In this document: positions 25,373 to 33,410 of the stretch, in pieces | Layout: every line of letters begins with the position of its first letter | Numbering within the stretch: the stretch's first letter is position 1 | Assembly (NCBI GenBank): GCA_001657325.1 | Contig: LWRO01000011.1 | Coordinates: 44,606 to 108,605 of the forward strand | Source: Geitlerinema sp. BBD 1991-9 | GTDB taxonomy: Bacteria; Cyanobacteriota; Cyanobacteriia; Cyanobacteriales; Geitlerinemataceae | Direction of reading: 5' to 3' | Length of the DNA: 64,000 nt | Program-made: the position numbers and the translations under genes | The notes under the pieces: model-generated | What the model was told of the DNA's origin: nothing | Seen by the model: only the letters and a program-made list of their open reading frames with translations | Databases searched by the model: none

Positions 25373-27004
25373 TTAGAAGACATCGGTTTCGGCTACACCT
25401 TCGCCGTTGGGTTCGTCGTCCCAGTTGTCGTCTATGGCTTCGGCTTCGAGGACGATCGGCGGAGCATTGCCCTCCTCTCCCGCGTCAGCGTGGCTGGGAA
25501 TAGCTTCTAAAATGGCATCGAGGACTCGCGCGACGGGAACGAGCGTCAAGCCGAGATCGGGTGGGTTCTGTCCTCGGGGGATGATGGCACGTTTGAAACC
25601 CAATTTTGCCGCTTCTCGCAACCGCAACTCTAATTGCGACACTTGTCGCACTTGTCCGCCCAATCCCACCTCTCCGATGAGAACGGTATGGGGATCGACG
25701 AGCCGATCTCGAAATCCCGAAACCACCGCGAGGGCAATTCCCAGATCGGCAGCGGGTTCTTCGACTTTAATCCCCCCGACCGAGGCGACGTAGGTATCTA
25801 ATTTCGACAGCGGTACGCCCACGCGCTTTTCCAGAACGGCGAGAATCTGTTGCAGGCGGTTGCTATCAACGCCAGTTGCACTGCGTCGCGGCGATCCGAA
25901 GCTGGCGGGACTCACCAACGCTTGCAATTCGACGACGATCGGCCGCGTTCCCTCGCAGGCGACGATGGTCGAGGTTCCCGAGACGCTTTCGTCACGACTG
26001 CCTAAAAACAATTCCGAGGGGTTCGCCACTTCCCGCAAGCCATTGGATACCATCTCGAACACGCCGATTTCGTGGGTGGCACCGAAACGGTTTTTCATCG
26101 ATCGAAGCAGGCGGTGACTGGCAAATCGATCGCCCTCGAAAAACAACACGGTATCGACCAAGTGTTCTAAAACTCGCGGCCCGGCGATCGAACCGTCTTT
26201 GGTGACGTGTCCGACGATAAACAAGGTGATGTTTTCCCGTTTCGCCACCTGCATTAACGCTGAGGTACACTCGCGAACTTGGGCCACGGAACCGGGTGCT
26301 GAGGTCAACGAGGCGAAATAAATGGTTTGAATGCTATCGATGACGGCAAGATCGGGTTTGAGAGATTCCAACTCTCGCAAAATGACTTCTAGATCGGTTT
26401 CGGGCAGTAAGAAGAAATTGGCTTCTGCTTTGGCTTCGAGGGTCGATCGATCGGTTGTCGAACCGTTGGTTGGCGGAGCTTCTCGGGGAGGGGAGCCGTC
26501 CGACGATTGGGGGTCGGTCTCGTCTTCGTCGAGCGTGGCTGAAAGAAGCCGTTGCGCCCGTAATTTAACTTGTTGTCCCGACTCTTCCGCCGAGACGTAA
26601 AGTACGCGCGATCGATGGGATAACTGACTCGCGGTTTGCAACAACAGCGTCGATTTGCCGATGCCCGGTTCGCCACCGATCAGGACGAGCGATCCCGGTA
26701 CGATGCCCCCTCCGAGAACGCGATCGAGTTCGCCATATCCCGAGGGCGATCGCAGAACGGCTCGATCGGCAATTTGGGACAGTAGAACGGCGGCTCTCGG
26801 TTGTCCGTCCGATTTGTCTGTGGAGGTCGTCGTCAGATCTCGATTCCACGCCGCTGCACTGACTGGACGCCCAGAAGCCAAGGCCGCTGGGGGTTCGGTT
26901 TCCGTCAGCGAATTCCAGGCCCCGCAGTTGGTACAGCGTCCGAAGTATTGAGAAAATTCGGCACCGCATTCATTGCAGATGTAGTAGGTGCGAGACTTGG
27001 CCAT
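25373..27004 (-). CDS. radA: DNA repair protein RadA/Sms
   Basis: RecA-like ATPase that drives branch migration in recombinational repair. 543 residues: N-terminal four-Cys zinc finger (CNECGAEFSQYFGRCTNCGAW), Walker A GGEPGIGKSTLLLQTA, a KNRFG motif (SMKNRFGATHEIGVF), and a C-terminal Lon-protease-like domain (VASVGGIKVEEPAADLGIALAVVSGF, LIGEVGLGGQVRQV). An insertion of about 40 polar residues (EDETDPQSSDGSPPREAPPT) after Walker A is common in cyanobacterial RadA. The C-terminus has a short acidic tail. Start ATG 27002-27004, divergent from rpaB by 157 bp. Confidence 0.95.
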   Translation of the reverse strand: MAKSRTYYICNECGAEFSQYFGRCTNCGAWNSLTETEPPAALASGRPVSAAAWNRDLTTTSTDKSDGQPRAAVLLSQIADRAVLRSPSGYGELDRVLGGGIVPGSLVLIGGEPGIGKSTLLLQTASQLSHRSRVLYVSAEESGQQVKLRAQRLLSATLDEDETDPQSSDGSPPREAPPTNGSTTDRSTLEAKAEANFFLLPETDLEVILRELESLKPDLAVIDSIQTIYFASLTSAPGSVAQVRECTSALMQVAKRENITLFIVGHVTKDGSIAGPRVLEHLVDTVLFFEGDRFASHRLLRSMKNRFGATHEIGVFEMVSNGLREVANPSELFLGSRDESVSGTSTIVACEGTRPIVVELQALVSPASFGSPRRSATGVDSNRLQQILAVLEKRVGVPLSKLDTYVASVGGIKVEEPAADLGIALAVVSGFRDRLVDPHTVLIGEVGLGGQVRQVSQLELRLREAAKLGFKRAIIPRGQNPPDLGLTLVPVARVLDAILEAIPSHADAGEEGNAPPIVLEAEAIDDNWDDEPNGEGVAETDVF

Positions 27005-27161
27005 AACGACGGCAATGATGTGCTTTCAATTCTGAAAAAACTCTGAAAGATAGCTCAGATAAGGATTTCAACGGATATTGTCCACTTCAATGGGGTAGTA
27101 TCTTAATGTAGAGTAGCAAAATTTAATACGATAAATGTTCGTTGAAGGGGTTTGAAGAACA

Positions 27162-27890
27162 TTGGATAGTCAAAAAGAGAAAATTCTAGTCGTTGACGAT
27201 GAAGCCAGTATTCGCCGGATTTTAGAAACACGCCTGGCCATGATCGGTTATGACGTGGTGACGGCCGCCGACGGCGAGGAAGCTCTTGAAACCTTTCGAG
27301 ACGCGCATCCCGATTTGGTGGTCTTAGACGTGATGATGCCCAAGCTGGACGGTTACGGGGTGTGTCAGGAACTTCGTAAAGAGTCAGATGTCCCGATTAT
27401 CATGCTGACGGCACTGGGTGACGTGGCCGATCGCATTACGGGATTGGAATTAGGGGCGGACGATTACGTCGTCAAGCCGTTTTCGCCCAAGGAACTCGAA
27501 GCTCGGATTCGATCGGTGTTGCGCCGCGTCGATAAAACGAACAGTACGGGAATTCCGAGTTCGGGTGTCATTCAAATCAACAGCATTCGCATCGACACCA
27601 ACAAGAGACAGGTGTACAAGGGCGACGAACGAATTCGACTGACTGGAATGGAGTTCAGTCTGTTGGAGTTGTTGGTGAGTCGATCGGGGGAACCGTTTTC
27701 TCGATCGGAAATTCTACAAGAGGTCTGGGGCTATACGCCCGAACGTCACGTCGATACGCGCGTTGTAGACGTTCACATTTCGCGTTTGCGGGCGAAACTC
27801 GAAGACGACCCGAGCAACCCGGAATTGATCTTAACGGCACGGGGAACGGGCTATTTATTCCAACGCATTATCGAACCGGGCGAGGAGTGA
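27162..27890 (+). CDS. rpaB: OmpR-family response regulator RpaB (Ycf27), TTG start
   Basis: Master response regulator of light adaptation in cyanobacteria; binds HLR1 sites at photosystem I and high-light genes. 242 residues: receiver KILVVDDEASIRRILETRLAM with phospho-acceptor Asp in LVVLDVMMPKLDG and Lys in DYVVKPFSP, then a winged-helix domain (FSLLELLVSRSGEPFSRSEILQEVWGY, RVVDVHISRLRAKLEDDP). The protein matches RpaB along its whole length. The start codon is TTG at 27162, since no suitable ATG precedes the conserved MDSQKEKILVVDDE-like start; GAAGAAC sits just upstream as a weak ribosome-binding site. An RpaB target-like site lies at the psaL/psaI promoter in this window. Confidence 0.93.
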   Translation: MDSQKEKILVVDDEASIRRILETRLAMIGYDVVTAADGEEALETFRDAHPDLVVLDVMMPKLDGYGVCQELRKESDVPIIMLTALGDVADRITGLELGADDYVVKPFSPKELEARIRSVLRRVDKTNSTGIPSSGVIQINSIRIDTNKRQVYKGDERIRLTGMEFSLLELLVSRSGEPFSRSEILQEVWGYTPERHVDTRVVDVHISRLRAKLEDDPSNPELILTARGTGYLFQRIIEPGEE

Positions 27891-27955
27891 TGAGGGGGTG
27901 ATGGGGTGATGGGGTGACGAGAAACCCATACCCGATCGCCTGTTTCAGGTTGTTT

Positions 27956-28615
27956 ATGTCTAAATCTGATTCGACTGTTGTGTTGCGGCAATTGCCGATC
28001 GTCGTTGGGAGTTTGGCGGGGACGTTACTGTTGGTCAATCGCCTGCTGACACCGGAGTCCCTGCTGACGGGTTGGCAATCGCGCTCGGATGCTGTGGGAG
28101 TCGTGATTAGTGCTGTTTTGGTGCTGACGGGACTGTTGTGGCAGCGCGTGCAACCTAAGCCTCCCGAGGCGGTGATGCTGGATGGGGAGGAAGGGTTTGA
28201 GTTGGCGTCGGATTTGCCGGAGGGGGTGAAGACGGAGTTAGCTTGGGCCTCTCATTTGTTGTTGACGAATACGGTTACGAAGTCGATCGCGATCTGGTAC
28301 GATCGACGGGTTTTGTTGCGTCGCGGTGTACTGGGAACCAATTCTCAAATCGAACCCGGTGCGATCGTCAAACGAGTCCTCGAAACGCACAAACCCGTGT
28401 ATTTGGTCAAACTCGATCTCTATCCCGGCAAAGTGGAATTCGACTATCTGCCCCTTAACACACAAGGCGTTATTTGTCAACCCATTGGAAGCAAAGGCGT
28501 GATGGTGTTAGGGGCAAACGCGCCGCGCAGTTACACCCAACAGGACGAAACCTGGATTGAGGGCATCGCCGAAAAGTTGGCCGACACGATCGAGCGAACT
28601 TTGCAACCGTCTTAA
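27956..28615 (+). CDS. Cofactor assembly of complex C subunit B (CCB2/CCB4 family)
   Basis: 219 residues, probably involved in covalent attachment of the high-spin haem c(i) to cytochrome b6 in the cytochrome b6f complex, as shown for the plastid CCB2/CCB4 pair. Two N-terminal membrane helices (LPIVVGSLAGTLLLVNRLL and AVGVVISAVLVLTGLLW) precede a soluble domain (ELAWASHLLLTNTVTKSIAIWYDRRVLLRRGV, YLVKLDLYPGKVEFDYLP, QPIGSKGVMVLGANAPRSY). ATG 27956 is chosen over 27914, since the membrane part begins there. It abuts the next gene: its TAA is followed directly by that ATG, so the two are co-translated. A GATGGGGT tandem lies before it, near 27898. Confidence 0.8.
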   Translation: MSKSDSTVVLRQLPIVVGSLAGTLLLVNRLLTPESLLTGWQSRSDAVGVVISAVLVLTGLLWQRVQPKPPEAVMLDGEEGFELASDLPEGVKTELAWASHLLLTNTVTKSIAIWYDRRVLLRRGVLGTNSQIEPGAIVKRVLETHKPVYLVKLDLYPGKVEFDYLPLNTQGVICQPIGSKGVMVLGANAPRSYTQQDETWIEGIAEKLADTIERTLQPS

Positions 28616-30277
28616 ATGCAGCGTTTGAAGATCGATCTCAGGTGGGGGGTTATCGTCGTCGTCTTAGTCGGAGCGGCGTTGCGATTCGGGCATCTCGATC
28701 TCAAACCCCTCTGGCTCGATGAAATCCTCACGGCACTGTTGAGTTTGGGGCGAACGGGATCGGACGTACCGCTCGATCGATGGGTTTCGATCGCCCAACT
28801 GCACGATCTGTTTTCGCTGAACCCCGATGTCACTTGTGCTGACATCCGTCACATCGTTACCACTGAATCGACCCATCCGCCGTTTTTTTTCTGTTTGATT
28901 CACCAGTGGTTGCAGTGGGTACAGCCGACGTTCGATCGTTTGACGTGGCAACTTCGATCGATCCCGGCGTTGTTCGGTATTGGCTCGATCGCGGCCGTGT
29001 ATTGGCTCGATCGCGTGGCCTTTTCAGCAAAAGCGGGACTCGTGGCAGCGGCACTCCTCGCCGTTTCACCATTTGCTGTGTATCTGTCTCAGGAAGCACG
29101 ACATTACACCTTACCGCTTCTGTTGGTAATCGTGGCGTTAGTGGGGTTGGTGCAATTCGTTCGGAACCTCGTTCGCGGAAAGCGAGTTTCGACGTGGACT
29201 CGCCTGTTGTGGGTGGCGGCCAATACGATAGGCTTGTACGCTCACTATTTTTTCGTTGTCGCTTACGGGGCGCAATTGGCGACACTCGCGAGTGTGGCGA
29301 TCGTTCGGCGAGAGGGTCGAAAATCCTTGAAAACCTGGCTCGGCGAACTGGGATTTTGGCTGACCCCCGCGTTGCTGTTTTTACCGTGGCTGACAACGCT
29401 CCTACATCATTTCGATCGACCGGAAACTGACTGGTTCAAACCCTTCGAGCCGAGTTGGACGGATCATTTCGCCCCCATCGTACAAACGTTAGCCAGTTGG
29501 GTGTTAATGGCAATTGCCTTACCCGTAGAAGGTCAACCCCTGTGGTTCGCGATTCCGATGGGTTTGGCGATGGTGGGATTTACCCTGTGGCTGACACGGG
29601 TGGCGTGGCGAGGGATATGCGATCGATGGCAGGCGATCGATCGACGATTAGAACTGCTGACGTTAGCGAGTTTCACGGGTTGGTCGTTACTCGCGTTCGC
29701 ATCGATCGTGTACGGTTTCGGCAAGGACATCACCACTGCACCGCGCTATCACTTTATCTATTATCCGGGGATTTGCGCGTTGCTCGGGGCGGCCTTGACC
29801 TCGGAAAAACAGCCGTTGCGTCGATCGAGCGTCGTCGTTGCTGTCGGACTGCTCAGTTCCCTGTTCGTCACGAGCGATCTCGCCTTTCACAAACCCTACT
29901 ATCCCCGTCAACTCGCCCGAAGTTTAGAGGTCGATCGCAACGTCCCGATCGCAACCGTGGTGGGCTATCAAAACTTGCAAGAAATCGCTTTGGGATTGAG
30001 CGTCGCTTTAGAATTACCCACTTCGTCGAAGTTTGCTCTACTCGATCGAACTCAGAGCTACGAATTTGTTTGGAATACCCTGGAAACGTTATCTGACACC
30101 CCAAATTTCCCCTTAGACTTGTGGGTTATCGCCCCCGGACTCCGACAAGCTGAGTATCCCCAAACGCTCGTCCTGTCAGGCTCGAACTGCGATCGAGATC
30201 CGAACGAATACCATCGTTTGGGCGTACCGTACCAGCGCTACCAATGTAGCCGCTCCATTGCCAGCTCGTTACAATGA
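28616..30277 (+). CDS. GT39-like integral membrane glycosyltransferase
   Basis: 553 residues with about ten membrane helices. The GT39/ArnT-type catalytic loop is present just after the first helix: FGHLDLKPLWLDEI, with the acidic pair near residue 38, followed by STHPPFFFCLIHQW, a His-Pro-Pro motif of this family. Such enzymes move sugars from polyprenyl-phosphate donors to lipids or proteins on the outer membrane face. The donor and acceptor are unknown here. It starts immediately after the stop codon of the CCB2/CCB4 gene (TAA-ATG), which indicates one operon though the functions differ. Confidence 0.75.
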   Translation: MQRLKIDLRWGVIVVVLVGAALRFGHLDLKPLWLDEILTALLSLGRTGSDVPLDRWVSIAQLHDLFSLNPDVTCADIRHIVTTESTHPPFFFCLIHQWLQWVQPTFDRLTWQLRSIPALFGIGSIAAVYWLDRVAFSAKAGLVAAALLAVSPFAVYLSQEARHYTLPLLLVIVALVGLVQFVRNLVRGKRVSTWTRLLWVAANTIGLYAHYFFVVAYGAQLATLASVAIVRREGRKSLKTWLGELGFWLTPALLFLPWLTTLLHHFDRPETDWFKPFEPSWTDHFAPIVQTLASWVLMAIALPVEGQPLWFAIPMGLAMVGFTLWLTRVAWRGICDRWQAIDRRLELLTLASFTGWSLLAFASIVYGFGKDITTAPRYHFIYYPGICALLGAALTSEKQPLRRSSVVVAVGLLSSLFVTSDLAFHKPYYPRQLARSLEVDRNVPIATVVGYQNLQEIALGLSVALELPTSSKFALLDRTQSYEFVWNTLETLSDTPNFPLDLWVIAPGLRQAEYPQTLVLSGSNCDRDPNEYHRLGVPYQRYQCSRSIASSLQ

Positions 30278-30344
30278 AACGTAGAAGGAAACATTGAAGA
30301 GGTGCATTAAACCCAATTAACAATCCTAAATCGTAAGTGACACT

Positions 30345-30372
30345 CGTAAATCGTAAATCGTAAATCGTAACT
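30345..30372 (+). repeat. Heptamer repeat CGTAAAT, just upstream of a start codon
   Basis: Three perfect copies of CGTAAAT and one variant (CGTAACT), ending 7 bp before ATG 30380; further imperfect copies lie from 30325. These match the short tandemly repeated repetitive (STRR) heptamers known in cyanobacteria. The same heptamer recurs in the leader of the secreted-protein gene (36293-36306) and of truB (40515-40538, minus strand). Confidence 0.75.
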
Positions 30373-30379
30373 TTCCATC

Positions 30380-30964
30380 ATGCCCGTCCAAAAATCTCAT
30401 TATGAAAGCGCGATCGCTCGATATTGCGACACCCATGCGACGGTCGAACTCCTCAGACAACACCGCCCCTATCTCGAAGCGATTCCCAGCCTGCGCCGTC
30501 CCAAAGAAAGTGTCGTCGTGCTTCCGTTTCCTCTCGTGCGTCTACGCGAAGCGATTTCTCAAGCGGGATTGAACGGCTTGAACATTCGAGCTGGAGAGAC
30601 AGTCTGTCTGCCTTCCGAACTGGGGATTTTCATGTGCGAACCCGATTGGAAAGTGAAAATCGGGATTGAAATCTTCATGTTCGTCCATCGTCCTCATGAA
30701 GATTTTTCCGATTTGCTCTTGCGCTGGCGACAAACCCAAGTTTTACTCGATAAAGGATACGAGTGGGTGATGCCGTTCCGCTACCGCCATATTTACGGCG
30801 AAGCCGCTCAGCGTATTTTTCCGTTGTTCGTGTTGTTTGAAGAAAGCCCCGAGCGTATTAAGCGCGGCTTGGAGGGTGCCACGCTCCCCTTTGTCATTGA
30901 CAGCGAAACGATCGCGCTCGATCGAGAAGAGGAATTTTTTTCAGCGGAAAGCCCGTCCTTGTAA
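30380..30964 (+). CDS. Conserved hypothetical protein, 194 aa
   Basis: Not recognised by name. Soluble, mixed alpha/beta, with blocks that look conserved: FPLVRLREAISQAGLNGLNIRAGETVCLPSELGIFMCEPDWKVKIGIE, then a segment with YEWVMPFRYRHIYGEAAQRIFPLFVLF. No catalytic motif, signal peptide or membrane helix is seen. It is preceded by the CGTAAAT heptamer array within 10 bp of its ATG, so ribosome binding must use that AT-rich leader. The tRNA-Leu gene lies 95 bp after it. Function unknown. Confidence 0.65.
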   Translation: MPVQKSHYESAIARYCDTHATVELLRQHRPYLEAIPSLRRPKESVVVLPFPLVRLREAISQAGLNGLNIRAGETVCLPSELGIFMCEPDWKVKIGIEIFMFVHRPHEDFSDLLLRWRQTQVLLDKGYEWVMPFRYRHIYGEAAQRIFPLFVLFEESPERIKRGLEGATLPFVIDSETIALDREEEFFSAESPSL

Positions 30965-31058
30965 GATCTGAGACGTTTGGCGCTTTCCGAAAAACTTTCG
31001 CCCGATCGAGACACGATCGAGAGAAAGTTTTGCTATGATGGTAAAGCGATATTCGATC

Positions 31059-31140
31059 GCGGACGTGGCGGAATTGGTAGACGCGCTAGATTTAGGTTCT
31101 AGTACCGCAAGGTGTGAAGGTTCAAGTCCTTTCGTCCGCA
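31059..31140 (+). tRNA. tRNA-Leu (anticodon UAG)
   Basis: 82-nt cloverleaf: acceptor arms GCGGACG (31059) and CGTCCGC (ending 31139) pair fully, with discriminator A at 31140 and no encoded CCA. The anticodon arm CTAGA-TTTAGGT-TCTAG gives anticodon TAG, for CUA and other CUN codons. The long variable arm (TACCGCAAGGTGTGA) and the GGTTCAAGTCC T-arm are typical of leucine tRNAs. A TATGAT hexamer at 31034-31039 may be its -10 box. Confidence 0.95.
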
Positions 31141-31365
31141 TATATCCAGTGTTTCCCGGCAATAGACCTCTCGATTGGATTTCTCCTAACGGCTCGGCTT
31201 AACCTGCCGAACGCGAGAGACCTAACCCTATATCTGAGAAAGTTCGTTCCGGAAACGGGCGGGGTGAACCCGCCCCTAAACGCCCTGCACGACCAGCGAA
31301 GCCGATTGGCTATCATTTGGAAAGCTGGGCTACCCTGGATAACCCGTAGCCGATTGGCTGGGTTT

Positions 31366-31857
31366 CTACATAACTGACCAGACCCCTTTAGCAACGCTTG
31401 TCAGTGTGTCCAAGTGAGGGGTTAGGTAAATCAGATAGGCGAAAAACGCGCCACCGCAGCCGCCAATTAAAAAACTACTCGCAAATTCACCCCAGCCTTC
31501 TTTGGTGCCTAGATCGGTCGGGGGAGCCTCTGTCGTAACAGAAGGCGAGGGTTTGTAGGTTGTGACGCTACCGTAAAGCGATAAAGCAACGGTGAGAATC
31601 ATGACTAAACCGACAGCTGATAATACACCGGCTGTGGCCGCATAGTCAGTATTCCGCAGCGGACCTGTCACCACAAACGGACCAAACAGAAAAAAGCCGT
31701 GTGCCATACCGATTTCCAGACCTCGACGCTGGGCTGATAAACCTTGGCGATAGGCCGGTAGATTGCTGATGAAAGCTTGGGAGAAAGCCGAGGAATTTAG
31801 GGGGGTCGCGAGATCTCCAATTTGAGGATCTCCAGCTGGTCTAATCATGTCAGTCAT
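31366..31857 (-). CDS. psaL: Photosystem I reaction centre subunit XI
   Basis: PsaL joins PSI monomers into trimers in cyanobacteria. 163 residues: N-terminal stromal part (DPQIGDLATPLNSSAFSQAFISNLPAYRQGLS), the conserved RRGLEIGMAHGFFLFGPFVVTGPLR, and membrane helices around AGVLSAVGLVMILTVALSLYG and SSFLIGGCGGAFFAYLIYL. All family blocks are intact. ATG 31855-31857 is chosen; an in-frame TTG at 31878 would add seven residues. psaL is divergent from psaI with about 186 bp between them, unlike the common psaI-psaL order on one strand. The -10-like TATACT lies at 31899-31894 on the minus strand. Confidence 0.95.
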   Translation of the reverse strand: MTDMIRPAGDPQIGDLATPLNSSAFSQAFISNLPAYRQGLSAQRRGLEIGMAHGFFLFGPFVVTGPLRNTDYAATAGVLSAVGLVMILTVALSLYGSVTTYKPSPSVTTEAPPTDLGTKEGWGEFASSFLIGGCGGAFFAYLIYLTPHLDTLTSVAKGVWSVM

Positions 31858-32043
31858 GTTATTTAAACTCTTAATCAAAACGAGATCGACTAGAGTATAG
31901 TTTAAAGTAAAGTGATTCTCGGTATTCCTTTGTTAAGAATGTTTATAATTTGTTGAGATTCTTTACAATGAAACGATTGTCTCCACAGTTCACAGTAATA
32001 TCCAGATCGTCGGTGATTGATTTAGGAAATTTAGGATAAGGTT
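31858..32043. promoter_or_regulatory. psaL/psaI divergent promoter with HLR1-like site
   Basis: For psaI (+) a consensus -10 TATAAT lies at 31944-31949; for psaL (-) TATACT lies at 31899-31894. At 31952-31969 is GTTGAGATTCTTTACAAT, which matches the RpaB-binding HLR1 pattern (two KTTACAWW octamers separated by 2 nt) at 14 of 16 defined positions, the second half-site perfectly. A weaker match overlaps the TATAAT (31932-31949). RpaB, encoded in this window, is known to act at HLR1 of PSI genes; binding here is inferred. Confidence 0.5.
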
Positions 32044-32145
32044 ATGGCAGCTTCATTTTTACCTTCGGTTTGTATTCCTATGCTCGCAATTCTGGCGTTT
32101 GTTTCAATGGGTCTTTTCTTTCTATATGTTGAAAGCGAAGCCTAG
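32044..32145 (+). CDS. psaI: Photosystem I subunit VIII (33 aa)
   Basis: Very small single-helix PSI subunit that contacts PsaL and stabilises it in the complex. ATG 32044 follows AGGATAAGG (about 8 nt upstream) and the frame ends at TAG 32145, encoding 33 residues: MAASFLPSV start, one membrane helix (IPMLAILAFVSMGLFFLYV) and a short ESEA tail. N-terminus and helix match the PsaI pattern (AASFLPS, LFLYIE). It is followed by a strong terminator at 32181-32218, so it is a one-gene transcript. Confidence 0.88.
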   Translation: MAASFLPSVCIPMLAILAFVSMGLFFLYVESEA

Positions 32146-32522
32146 TTGAAAACGGCTAGTAACAGAGTTGCAATTGGATTCAACACCCTTGCCAGTCATT
32201 TCACTGGCAAGGGTGTTGGTTTAAGTATCATTGCAAAATTAGTTCGTTTATAAAGTCAACATCGAAAAGCTAAAGTTTTGGTAGAGTAAAGGGGGCGAAC
32301 CCGCTGGATTTCCAAAGATTCAATTCCCGAACATTTTACGGGGCGTGGGTTTCAGCTCGAGCTGCAAATTAGGTCTAAAATTCCATACCTAGAACTTTAA
32401 GTTAACACTAACAGATTAAGAACTTTTCCAACGTTCGCTGAACCGACTGTCGATCGAACGATCCTGAAGCGATCGACGTAAGATTGCAAAGAGAGAACGT
32501 ACCGTTTTCCCGTAAAACCGCG
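32146..32522. other. Intergenic region after psaI
   Basis: Contains the psaI terminator and then about 300 bp (32219-32522) without a recognisable gene. One short GC-rich palindrome-like GGGGGCGAACCCGC lies near 32291. Nothing else was seen. Confidence 0.4.
32181..32218 (+). terminator. Rho-independent terminator of psaI
   Basis: Perfect 16-bp stem: CAACACCCTTGCCAGT (32181-32196) and its complement (32203-32218) around loop CATTTC, followed by GTTT. It lies 35 bp after the psaI stop. Confidence 0.9.
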
Positions 32523-33410
32523 ATGAATCTAGCGCCTTTCTCGATCGTTTTAGGGTGGATGCTTCCGATCGCTCAGGTGCAACCCCCCACACTCCCGTAT
32601 TTTGAAGAATCGCAGCCTGTTGTCGTTCAGACCGCCCAACCGAACGAGGTGGCTGCAACAACAGTGCGCGTTCCCGTTTCGGCCGCACAACTGTACTACC
32701 AACGTCTGGCCGCCCTCCAAGCCGGAACCCTATACACCCGCGTTCCCCGGAACAGCTTTCAACCAGCTTGGGAAGGCGTTCTCGAAAATCCCACTTACGA
32801 GCAGTGGGTGGCGTTGTTGGCGCAGGAAGCGAAAGCCATCGCCGCCGGACAAGGGGAAAACCGCCTCTCCGTCACGATCGGAGATTCGCTGACGCTTTGG
32901 TTGCGGCCGGGCCTGTTCGACGACGATCGACTGTGGCTCAATCAAAGTATCGGCGGTGAAAACACGGCAAAAATTCGCAACCGCTTGACGGTACTCGAAG
33001 AAACGCGACCGAACAGTATTTTCGTCATGGCTGGCGTGAACGATCTCATCGGCGGACGGTCTGACGAAGCGATTCTGACCGATTACGAGGAGATTATCCG
33101 CCAGTTGCGCGACCATCACCCGCAGGCTCGGCTCGTGGTGCAGTCCATTTTACCCACCCATCACGAGGCCGTCTCAAACGATCGAATTCGCACGCTCAAC
33201 CGAGAATTAAGGGCGATGAGTCAGGAATTTGGGGCGATGTATCTCGATCTGTATCCCCACTTCAGCGACGAACGCGGCCGCCTGAGATCGGATTTGACAA
33301 CAGACGGTATCCACTTAAGTAATGGCGGCTACGAACTCTGGCAGTTGTTTATCCGTCAAATCGACTATCAAATTATGTTGGACGAAAAGCGTTCAGGATC
33401 GATCGAGTAA
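32523..33410 (+). CDS. Secreted SGNH/GDSL-family hydrolase
   Basis: 295 residues. Short hydrophobic N-terminus (LAPFSIVLGWMLPIAQVQPP) suggesting export, a Pro- and Gln-rich linker, then an SGNH hydrolase: block I SVTIGDSLTLWLRPG (Ser nucleophile), block II with Gly in NQSIGGENTAKI, block III FVMAGVNDLIGG (Asn) and block V TTDGIHLSNGGY (Asp, His). The four SGNH residues are complete, so an active esterase or lipase-type enzyme is expected; substrate unknown. ATG 32523 is chosen since it starts the hydrophobic segment. Its 3' end overlaps the convergent SGNH-like gene by 18 bp. Confidence 0.8.
   Translation: MNLAPFSIVLGWMLPIAQVQPPTLPYFEESQPVVVQTAQPNEVAATTVRVPVSAAQLYYQRLAALQAGTLYTRVPRNSFQPAWEGVLENPTYEQWVALLAQEAKAIAAGQGENRLSVTIGDSLTLWLRPGLFDDDRLWLNQSIGGENTAKIRNRLTVLEETRPNSIFVMAGVNDLIGGRSDEAILTDYEEIIRQLRDHHPQARLVVQSILPTHHEAVSNDRIRTLNRELRAMSQEFGAMYLDLYPHFSDERGRLRSDLTTDGIHLSNGGYELWQLFIRQIDYQIMLDEKRSGSIE

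Noticed and set aside
30325..30372. Heptamer array considered as a CRISPR or iteron origin
   Set aside because: Unit is 7 bp without spacers and recurs before other genes; it matches cyanobacterial STRR, and no rep or dnaA gene is near.
31059..31140. tRNA-Leu considered as group I intron-containing
   Set aside because: The gene is continuous from acceptor to acceptor; no intron in the anticodon loop.
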